Shown here: positions 15,060 to 22,800 of the stretch, in pieces
How positions within the stretch are numbered: position 1 is the first letter of the stretch
Layout of the letters: the number at the start of each line of letters is the position of its first letter
Origin: Thermoplasmata archaeon
GTDB taxonomy: Archaea > Thermoplasmatota > Thermoplasmata > Halarchaeoplasmatales > Halarchaeoplasmataceae
DNA length: 23,797 bases
NCBI GenBank assembly: GCA_019594305.1
Contig: JAFDTZ010000013.1
Location: forward strand, 1-23,797
Direction of reading: 5' to 3'
Position numbers and translations under genes: made by a program
Notes under the pieces: generated by a model
What the model was told of the DNA's origin: nothing
The model's input: only the letters and a program-made list of their open reading frames with translations
Database searches by the model: none

Positions 15060-15872
15060 CTATTCAGCATCTTTGTTGATATGATCCACTCTTGCCTTTT
15101 CATCGGGTAAGTCTTTGCCGGGGTAATCGACGTTCTCCAGCTCTTTTATGCACATCTCTACCACAGACTCAGGATTGTTTTCGAAATCAATCATATATTT
15201 TTCAGGATCATCCGAATTCTTGTGTGCCAGCCATCGAAGGAAAACTGCTCTGTGTTCCCATGAATTCCTTAAATCCTCGAATATTTTCCCCTCTCCATCC
15301 TTTAGCTGTTCTTTATCTATTCCTTTACGCAAAAGGATCCTATCGAACATGTAACTATGGCCACTGAAGAAAAACCAATCATAATGTTTATCCCAGAAAA
15401 ATATCTTGTTGACTATCATAGATGCTTCATGTTCACCGACGACCTCCATGATATCTATGGTACGGTTGGCGGATGCATCATCAGGCTTATTCAAAGATAC
15501 CACGATATCGAGTACGTTGTATATTCCTTCTTTTTTATCCGGAGGTAAAGAAAGTACCTTTCTTCCTAATTTCGGAAAATCATCAGACTCGATACTGATC
15601 AGAAGCCTGTTTTGATCATCCGTTTTTCCCAATTCATCGAGTATAAATGGTATGGTTTTCGATGAATCGAAATGCTTGGTGGTCGGTTTCTTAGATCTTG
15701 GATATAATTCCATCAGAGCTTCGATAAAAGTATTGGAATCGTCTTTTTCTTTACAAAACAGGACTATATTAAAATCGTTTTCCAAAGCTAGCCATAGATA
15801 AGACAAAGCCTTTGGAGATATCACTCTTTCACGCAGTAAATCTACTGTTTGTTTATTTCCTTTAGTTTGCAT
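15060..15872 (-). CDS. Degenerate GspE/FlaI-type secretion ATPase (pseudo-ATPase)
   Basis: The 270-residue product aligns by eye with the C-terminal ATPase domain of archaeal type II/IV secretion ATPases: ISPKALSYLWLALENDF (18-34), a Walker-B-like strand LLISIES (90-96), the hinge TIDIMEVVG (138-146) and the tail motif FSGHSYMFDRILLRKG (169-184). However, the P-loop position reads FCKEKDDSNT (39-48) instead of GGTASGKTT, so the Gly and Lys that bind phosphate are gone. The Asp after the Walker B Glu is Ser, and the N-terminal domain is absent. It should not hydrolyse ATP. The ATG follows AAGGTGTTGAT, a good ribosome site, so it is expressed rather than a pseudogene. The frame is intact throughout. 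The family assignment rests on my pattern reading. Confidence 0.65.
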   Translation of the reverse strand: MQTKGNKQTVDLLRERVISPKALSYLWLALENDFNIVLFCKEKDDSNTFIEALMELYPRSKKPTTKHFDSSKTIPFILDELGKTDDQNRLLISIESDDFPKLGRKVLSLPPDKKEGIYNVLDIVVSLNKPDDASANRTIDIMEVVGEHEASMIVNKIFFWDKHYDWFFFSGHSYMFDRILLRKGIDKEQLKDGEGKIFEDLRNSWEHRAVFLRWLAHKNSDDPEKYMIDFENNPESVVEMCIKELENVDYPGKDLPDEKARVDHINKDAE

Positions 15873-15914
15873 ATCAACACCTTCTTTTAACTAAAGAGCT
15901 AAGATTAACTATCC

Positions 15915-15923
15915 TATTTATAA
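15915..15923 (-). promoter_or_regulatory. TATA box for the pseudo-ATPase gene
   Basis: The minus strand reads TTATAAATA about 47 bases before the ATG, giving a leader of about 20 bases that contains the ribosome site. The gene may therefore be transcribed apart from the GIY-YIG gene. Confidence 0.5.
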
Positions 15924-15944
15924 TTTATCATATATGTATATTGA

Positions 15945-16355
15945 TCAACTATAATTGTCAATATCTAAAATTCTTTTTATGTTTTTGTTAAGCTCGGATA
16001 GACTCTGTGGATGGTAAAATAGATGAGCTTTGCATCTGCAATCACTGGAACCGAAATCCGGGATGGGTTCTGTAAAATCTCTTACCTTTTTAGCCAAAAG
16101 GCATTCCTCCTCAGATCCACCTAGCTTGACTTTTACGTCTACTATATCTCCGTGTTCCAGAAGATAATCTATGTGCCAATGCTTTTTCTTTTCCTTCTTT
16201 AGATGTCTTGATATACGATTTTTCAAACCGTTTTTTGCGGAACCTACGTATAGATAGAATCCTCGTTTGAAGGGTACTTTGCCCAGGGCTCCAACCACGA
16301 TCTCTTTGTCTTGATCTAAACGGATCACTAGCAGATATATTCCTTTGTCTACCAT
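15945..16355 (-). CDS. DUF123 GIY-YIG-type nuclease-like protein
   Basis: The 136-residue product has the DUF123 (COG1833) signature: GIYLLVIRL near the start, the FKRGFYLYVGSAKNGLKNRISRHLKKEKKKHWHIDYLL block at about 29-65, and two C-terminal cysteines in SSDCRCKAHLFYH. This matches archaeal members with GIY-YIG-like folds; the Arg and Tyr of the catalytic core are present. The biological substrate is unknown. The ATG overlaps the stop of the glutamyltransferase gene by seven bases and is preceded by AGGTAGTAGG, so translation is coupled. Confidence 0.9.
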   Translation of the reverse strand: MVDKGIYLLVIRLDQDKEIVVGALGKVPFKRGFYLYVGSAKNGLKNRISRHLKKEKKKHWHIDYLLEHGDIVDVKVKLGGSEEECLLAKKVRDFTEPIPDFGSSDCRCKAHLFYHPQSLSELNKNIKRILDIDNYS

Positions 16356-17950
16356 CCTACTACCTGCCCGTCGGCTCTGGGTTCGGTTCCGCCTGCATAA
16401 ACTTCTTCGTACTTCCAGATGATCTGGCCCCTTCCGAATTTACTGCTTCGTGATGTATAATCTACGTTGTGCCCTTTCTTAGAGAGCTGTTCTGCTATGG
16501 TTTTTGGGAAATTTTGTTCTAAATATACCGTTTTATCCTTTTCCCAACGCCATCTTGGAGCGTCTAAAGCCGCCTGGGGATTCAGATGGAAATCAATGCT
16601 GTTCATGATCACTTGAAGATGCCCCTGGGGTTGCATGTAGCCCCCCATAACTCCGAAGGGACCGATGGGTTTACCATGCTGAGTTAGAAATCCCGGGATT
16701 ATGGTGTGGTAGGTTCTCTTTCCGGGTTTGAGACAGTTTGCGTCTTCAGGGTTCAAAGAGAAAGTATGGCCCCGATCATGAAGTGCTATACCGGTATCTG
16801 GCACCACCAATCCGGAGCCGAATCCCATGTAGTTGCTCTGGATGTACGATACCATATTACCGTCTTTATCTGCGGTAGCAAGGTAAACAGTTCCGTGATC
16901 CTGGGGTTTACCGGGTTCCGGTTGGATCGCTTTATTACCTATGAGCTTTCGTCTTTCAGATGCATATTCCTCGGATAAAAGGTCTTCGAGGTTCACCTTC
17001 ATGTGGTCTGGATCGGTGATGTACTTCTTGCCGTCGCTGAAAGCCAGTTTGAGGGCTTCTATCTGTTTGTGATATGTATCGATATTGTCCTTTTTATCGA
17101 ATTTGAAACCCTTCAAAATATTCAAAGCTATGAGGGCTATCATACCTTGGCCGTTGGGTGGGAGTTCCCATACATCGTAGCCTCTGTAATTTACGCATAG
17201 CGGTTCCACCCAGTCCGGTGAAAAATGTTTTAGATCTTCTTTTGAAAGGAAACCGTTGTGTTCCTTTGAGAATTCGACTATCTTATCTGCGAGTTCGCCT
17301 TTGTAGAAGCTTTCAGCCATTGTTTCTGCGACTGTTCTCAAAGTTCTCGCATGGTCCGGTGATTTCCATATTTCGCCGATATAAGGGGGTCGTCCCTCCG
17401 GTGCAAAGGTTTCGAACCAGTGTTTGAATTGTTTTCCTTCCAGTTTCTTGTAACTTTCGTAGGCGTATTTCCAACTTTTTCCCACCACTGGAGATAGTGG
17501 GTATCCCTCTTCTGCATGATCGATAGCCGGTTTCAATATAGTCTCAAATTCTAGTTCTCCATGTTTTTTCGATAGTTCCGCCCAGGCTCCAGGGATACCC
17601 GGGACGGTTACAGGTACGATCCCTGTTTTGGGCATCTCCGTATATCCGCGGTCCCTGACTGCGTCTATGGATATACTTCTGGGAGCAGGACCACTGGAGT
17701 TCAGTCCGTGGAGCTTTCCGTCCTTCCAGAATAGAACGAAGGCGTCGCCCCCCAAACCGTTGGATGTGGGTTCCAAAACGGTCAAACAGGCGGCCGTAGC
17801 GATGGCGGCATCTACTGCGTTACCGCCCTGCTTGAGTATATCTAAACCGGCCTGGGCTGCCGATGGATGCGACGTTCCTACCATGCCGTTTTTTGCCAAG
17901 ATCATCCTTCTTTGAGACGAGTACGGATAGCTCGTAGGATCGTATCTCAT
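16349..17950 (-). CDS. ggt: Gamma-glutamyltransferase
   Basis: The 533-residue product is full length for the family. It has the N-terminal GMVGTSHPSAAQAGLDIL and GGNAVDAAIATAACL blocks, SNGLGGDAF, the mid-protein LPPNGQGMIALIALNIL, and DHGTVYLATADKDGN, in which Thr354 should be the nucleophile released by autocleavage into two subunits. GVMGGYMQPQGHLQV and NPQAALDAPRWRW confirm the small subunit. It transfers or hydrolyses the gamma-glutamyl group of glutathione or similar compounds. There is no signal peptide, so it probably acts in the cytoplasm, as in the YwrD-like subgroup. The ATG has no obvious ribosome site and lies just beside a 12-bp palindrome. Confidence 0.94.
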   Translation of the reverse strand: MRYDPTSYPYSSQRRMILAKNGMVGTSHPSAAQAGLDILKQGGNAVDAAIATAACLTVLEPTSNGLGGDAFVLFWKDGKLHGLNSSGPAPRSISIDAVRDRGYTEMPKTGIVPVTVPGIPGAWAELSKKHGELEFETILKPAIDHAEEGYPLSPVVGKSWKYAYESYKKLEGKQFKHWFETFAPEGRPPYIGEIWKSPDHARTLRTVAETMAESFYKGELADKIVEFSKEHNGFLSKEDLKHFSPDWVEPLCVNYRGYDVWELPPNGQGMIALIALNILKGFKFDKKDNIDTYHKQIEALKLAFSDGKKYITDPDHMKVNLEDLLSEEYASERRKLIGNKAIQPEPGKPQDHGTVYLATADKDGNMVSYIQSNYMGFGSGLVVPDTGIALHDRGHTFSLNPEDANCLKPGKRTYHTIIPGFLTQHGKPIGPFGVMGGYMQPQGHLQVIMNSIDFHLNPQAALDAPRWRWEKDKTVYLEQNFPKTIAEQLSKKGHNVDYTSRSSKFGRGQIIWKYEEVYAGGTEPRADGQVVGW

Positions 17951-17951
17951 G

Positions 17952-17963
17952 CGATACGTATCG
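17952..17963. promoter_or_regulatory. 12-bp palindrome at the ggt start codon
   Basis: CGATACGTATCG is a perfect palindrome beginning one base upstream of the ggt ATG on the minus strand. With the neighbouring CGTATC it can also fold into a hairpin that spans the start codon. It could be an operator or a translational control element; it may also be chance. Confidence 0.35.
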
Positions 17964-18151
17964 AGGGAGGGCTAAATTACCTTTGTGTCGTTTTATAATA
18001 ATGATGAACAACGAAAAGATATTTTTCAAATCGACAGGTTTGAATTGTTTAATTCAAGACGAGGGGATTATCAGTTCAGCGGTTAGTACGGTGTAGTTCA
18101 CAAAGTACAACCCGTAATGATACGCATACGAGAAGAATGGAAAGATTAATC

Positions 18152-18162
18152 AAATATAAAAT
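18152..18162 (+). promoter_or_regulatory. TATA box for the methyltransferase/radical SAM pair
   Basis: AAATATAAAAT centres about 21 bases before ATG 18178, so the mRNA is probably leaderless. The preceding spacer (17964-18150) holds no visible gene. Confidence 0.6.
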
Positions 18163-18177
18163 CTGTGAGTCCAAACG

Positions 18178-18810
18178 ATGAATGATATTCAAGAAGAATG
18201 TCCTCTATGCGGAAATGACGGGAAAATCTTCTACAAGGATGTGTTTTACATGTGTAATGTATGTAAGGGCGTCTTCCGTTCTAAAAGAACCAGGCCCGAT
18301 CGTTCTAAGGAAAAAGCACGATACGAGGCACATGATAACGATGTTTACGACCGAGGCTACCAAAACTTCGTTGATCCGATAACCAAGGCCGTTAAAAACA
18401 ACTTTTCGCAGGAACATGAGGGACTGGATTTTGGAGCAGGCACCGGTCCGGTCATATCTAAGATCCTGCAGGATGCCGGGTACGATATAAAACAGTACGA
18501 TCCTTTTTTTCATGATAACGATGAGTTACTCGAACAACGGTACCATTACATAGTCTGCTGTGAGGTTATCGAACATTTTCATGATCCGTATAAAGAGTTC
18601 AAGTTACTGAAAGAACTGCTGCTTCCCGACGGCCATCTGTATTGTATGACGTATCTCTATAGGGCCGATATAGATTTTCGTCTGTGGGGTTATAAAGATG
18701 ATTTGACACATACTTTCTTCTACCAAAGGGAAACATTGGAGTGGATAAGAAACGAATTTGTATTTTTAGATATGAAGATAGATAATAGATTGATAGATTT
18801 TGTTTGCTGA
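18178..18810 (+). CDS. Methyltransferase with N-terminal zinc finger
   Basis: The 210-residue product opens with a four-cysteine zinc finger (Cys8, Cys11, Cys26, Cys29) reading CPLCG...CNVC. A class I methyltransferase core follows, with GLDFGAGTGPVISKIL near 82-97, YDPFF as the acidic motif II near 107, and CCEVIEHFHDPYKEF as the post-motif region. This zinc finger plus Methyltransf-type arrangement is seen in prokaryotic enzymes that act on small molecules or proteins. The substrate is not evident. It is followed after 50 bases by the radical SAM gene on the same strand, so the two probably form one pathway. Confidence 0.85.
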   Translation: MNDIQEECPLCGNDGKIFYKDVFYMCNVCKGVFRSKRTRPDRSKEKARYEAHDNDVYDRGYQNFVDPITKAVKNNFSQEHEGLDFGAGTGPVISKILQDAGYDIKQYDPFFHDNDELLEQRYHYIVCCEVIEHFHDPYKEFKLLKELLLPDGHLYCMTYLYRADIDFRLWGYKDDLTHTFFYQRETLEWIRNEFVFLDMKIDNRLIDFVC

Positions 18811-18860
18811 AGCCTGCGAAGCACAAAAAGAATATTACTGATAGGGGATTGATCGTATGT

Positions 18861-19865
18861 ATGAAAACTCCGGGGAAGTACAGTATAGAAACGGGACCCA
18901 TAAGACCACCAAACGAAGGTAGCGCCGGCTCTCTGCTTATCAGAGCGACCCGTAACTGTCCCTGGAACCGATGTGTGTTCTGTCCATTCTATCAGGGCGA
19001 AAAATTTGAGATCAGAGATGTTGAGGATATCAAAAGAGATATCGACATGGTGAAAAAGATATGCAGCGGACAGTTCGATACATCTGATTTTTACTACGAA
19101 TCCGTGTATATGGTCCGGGGTTGGTGTAAGGGGGGTGGGAAAACGGCATTTTTACAGGATTCTAATTCACTGATAATGCCTACAGAGCAGTTGATAAAGG
19201 TGGTGAAATATCTGAAAGATAGTTTTCCTTCTCTAGAAAGGATCACTTCATACGCAAGAGCGGATACCATACTTAGAAAGGAGCTCCAAGAGCTAATAGA
19301 TATAAGAAAGGCCGGTCTGACCAGGCTTCATGTCGGCCTTGAAAGCGGAGATGAAGAGGTTCTTTTGCTGATTAAAAAGGGAGTCACTCCGGAACAGCAT
19401 ATTGAAGCTGGAAGGAAGGCAAAGAAGGCTGGATTTGAATTATCCGAATATGTTATGCCGGGTCTAGGTGGAAGGGAGCTTTGGGAACAGCATGCAACGA
19501 ACACCGCAAGAGTGCTGAATAATATCGATCCGGACTACATAAGGTTACGACCCTTGACGGTGCATCCCAAGACAGAGCTTCATCAGATGCGGATGAGAGG
19601 TGAGTTTCAGATGACGTCTCCCCATGAGAGGTTAGAAGAGATACGACTGATGGTGGAATCATTGGAAGTTTCTTCGGTAATCTGCTTTGACCACTTTTTG
19701 AACGGCTGGAGAAATAAAGAAGGTCGATCGCTGTTCGATATGTCCTACACCGGTTATAAATTGCCGGATGAGAAGGAACGGATCCTCCAACTATTGGAAG
19801 AGGGATTGGAGGTACCGGAATCTATGCATTTCGACCCACGGAGATCCACCATGACTTCTCTATGA
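18861..19865 (+). CDS. Radical SAM enzyme with CX4CX2C cluster motif
   Basis: The product is 334 residues from ATG 18861; an in-frame TTG at 18804 would add 19 and overlap the previous gene but has no ribosome site. The iron-sulfur motif is TRNCPWNRCVFCPFY with Cys33, Cys38 and Cys41, spaced CX4CX2C rather than the usual CX3CX2C. Radical SAM features follow: the ITSYARADTIL strand, LTRLHVGLESGDEEVL near 164-180 and EYVMPGLGG. The chain ends after a C-terminal region with ICFDHFLNGWRN. No B12 domain is visible. Proteins with this motif are annotated only as radical SAM enzymes. Its reaction is unknown; cooperation with the preceding methyltransferase is inferred from gene order. Confidence 0.88.
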   Translation: MKTPGKYSIETGPIRPPNEGSAGSLLIRATRNCPWNRCVFCPFYQGEKFEIRDVEDIKRDIDMVKKICSGQFDTSDFYYESVYMVRGWCKGGGKTAFLQDSNSLIMPTEQLIKVVKYLKDSFPSLERITSYARADTILRKELQELIDIRKAGLTRLHVGLESGDEEVLLLIKKGVTPEQHIEAGRKAKKAGFELSEYVMPGLGGRELWEQHATNTARVLNNIDPDYIRLRPLTVHPKTELHQMRMRGEFQMTSPHERLEEIRLMVESLEVSSVICFDHFLNGWRNKEGRSLFDMSYTGYKLPDEKERILQLLEEGLEVPESMHFDPRRSTMTSL

Positions 19866-19867
19866 GT

Positions 19868-22800
19868 TCACAGCTCAGTTTTTTCTTCGTCGGGTATATT
19901 TTCGTCATCTTCAGTTATCTCAGCGGATTCTTCATCTTTCGGTGGTTCGGTCTTCTTGTTCATATTGAATAACACCGCCGCGATGGCTACGATAGCGATC
20001 AAGACAAGTAACCACCAGTAGTTTGAAACGAATCCGGGATCGATAGGCGTCTCATCGGGGTCATCCGGGTCATCTGGATCGTCGGGGTCATCTGGATCGT
20101 CCGGGTCGTCAGAATCGTCGGGGTCATCTGGATCGTCGGGGTCGTCCGGGTCAACCGGGTCATCTGGATCGTCGGGGTCGTCCGGGTCAACCGGGTCATC
20201 TGGATCGTCCGGGTCAACCGGGTCATCCACAGATACTGTAACACTTTCAGTACCAAACTCGATCAGGTGATCTCCGGCGTCGTTGAAAGTATGTGTGAAT
20301 TCATGTTCTGCACTTCCCTCAACGGGTATCAAGAGTGAGTAGACCACACTACCGTCTATGATCACGTCGATGGTCCCTTCGGCGTCGCCCTCGTTATCGG
20401 CGCTAACGACTACGGTAACCTCCAAAGGTACTTCTCCGTAAACCGGAGAAACATCGAGTACAAGGTTAGTCGGTGAGAATACCCTGGTGAAAGGTGTGGC
20501 GCTTATTTCCTCAGATAAATTTCCTACGCCGGCCCAATTTACCGCACAGACTTGATAATAATAAGTTATCTCATTTGTCACATCTTCATCGATGTACTCG
20601 AGAACGTCGCCGATGGTAGTCAACAATGTCAGGTCTCCACTGGTTATACCACGATAGATTCTGTAATGAGTTACAGATCCACCTCCGTCGGATGCCGGTG
20701 CTACCCATTCCAGTTCAACCTGACCGTCGTCTGCGGTTGCAATTAAATTCTGTGGCTCCGAAGGAGTGGTAGCCGGGGTTGTATCGACTTCGCCGGTCAG
20801 TGTACCTTCTCCCTCTGAATTTACAGCACCAACTTGATAATAATAAGTCTCTCCATTGATAACTTCTTCATCAGCGTACTCAAAAATATTGCCAACCGTA
20901 ATCAACAATATGAGATCTCCGCTGGTCGTACCACGATAAATAGTGTAATTCGTGATATCTGAACCGCCGTCTGATTGCGGTACGTCCCATTCCAAAATTA
21001 TCTGTCCGTCCCCAGGAGTTGCTACTAGATTCCGGGGTGATGAAGGAGTGGTAGCCGGGGTAGCGCTTATTTCTTCCGACAACTCGCCTTCGCCGGCCCA
21101 ATTGACAGCGCTTACTTGATAAAAGTATGTGACACCGTTTGTTACATTTTCATCAGTGTAATTGAGAACGTTGCCGACGGTTTCCAGAAACGATAAGTTT
21201 CCGGATTCGATTCCACGATAGATAGTGTAGTTTGAAATATCTCCGCCACCGTCGGATTCCGGTGCTTCCCATGCCAAATATATCCATTCATCTCCCGCTG
21301 AGATATCTAAATTCTGTGGCTCTGAAGGTGTGGTCGCCGGTGTAGTGCTGACTTCGTCGGTTGGTGCACCTTCTCCGGCTGCATTCACGGCTCTGACTTC
21401 ATAATAATAAGTTACGCCGTTGGCAACATCTTTATCGGTATAATTGAGAACATTGCCGATCGTAGTCAACAATGTAAGGTCTCCGCTTGTCGTACCACGA
21501 TAGATTGTGTAATTTGTGATCTCTAAACCGCCGTCTGATTGCGGTAGGTCCCATTCCAAAAATACCCATTCATCTCCGGGAGTTATTTGAATGTTCTCCG
21601 GTGCCGATGGTAAAGAAGCTATGGTGAATTGTCCGGTTTCGTCGTGACCCGTTTTGTCATTTTGATCGTGAACGAAGATACGGATTATCGCCTCTGTTGT
21701 TTCGTTATCGGGAACGTTCCAAGTGTAAGTTCCCGTGTCCTCAGTCACTGTAACGATGGTCATCCATGTAACGCCACCATCGATGCTGTATTCGATATCT
21801 ATACCAGCAATATCTGCATCTCCCGTGGTGGTCGTCCAGTTGATCTGTTCGTCTGTTCCGATAACCCATATATCTCCAGGATTCGGGTTGGTTAGTGTTA
21901 TCGAAGGTCCGACCAAACTCCAACCGTCAGGCAATGTCCACGGATAATTGTCTTTATTGCTACCGCCTGTGATATCCCTAGGTTCATCCACGAGACCGTC
22001 GCTTCCCGGTTCATCCTGCCCGGGACCACTGAAATCATCCGGTTCTGTCCAATCAGACCAGTAATTACCACCGTCGGGATATCCGTTGTCCCATGTATTA
22101 TCGCCATTATCGTAGGCCTGGTTTGTGTTGTTGATGAAATTATTGTGGTATATCTGATTATCATTCGAAGAATGAAGATAGATTCCGTATCGGTTGTTCG
22201 ACAGAGTACTGTTTGTGATAATGTTGTTATCCGAGTAACCGAACAGGATTCCAACGCCGCCTCCTTCGATGGTAACGTTTGATACTTCTATGTTATGGGA
22301 AGCCGCTAATATCAACTGACCTAGCTCACCGGTTACGTTTCCTTCGGTAGCTTCTTTTATGTACATCACCGGTAGATCGTTTACGGTGTTGTTCTCGTCG
22401 ATGGTATGGCTGTTCCAGTAAGAGACCGCCCAACCGGTTATCATTATACCCGAACCGTGCATCTCGTTGCCCTTTAGCACACATGAGGTCGACGATGAAA
22501 GATGTATCGCATGCTGATATGCATCCCTGATTGTGTTGTTCTCCAATAAAGTATCTTCCAGGTTATCGGTGAATATACCGTATTCAGTGCAATTTAATAT
22601 AGTGTTACCAACTACGGTATGGTCAGAACCCCATAGATAAAGGCCGTCCTGGCTGTTGAGAATCGTATTGTTTTCTATTCGATTAAACTGGCTACTTGTA
22701 CCTGTGAATAAACCATATTGGGAAACATTACGAACGGTGTTATGTTGTGCTAAATTGTCATTGGAACCCATAAAAATACCGTCTCTACCGCCCTCGATGG

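Noticed and set aside
15098..15872. Active secretion ATPase
   Set aside because: The P-loop Gly and Lys and the N-terminal domain are missing, so catalysis is unlikely; it is reported as a pseudo-ATPase.
20050..20230. Possible CRISPR-like array
   Set aside because: The repeat units are only about 9 bases, have no unique spacers and encode an Asp/Pro stalk in frame.
19999..20256. 85-residue minus-strand frame with MTRLTRT repeats
   Set aside because: It is another frame of the Asp/Pro repeat inside the large surface protein.
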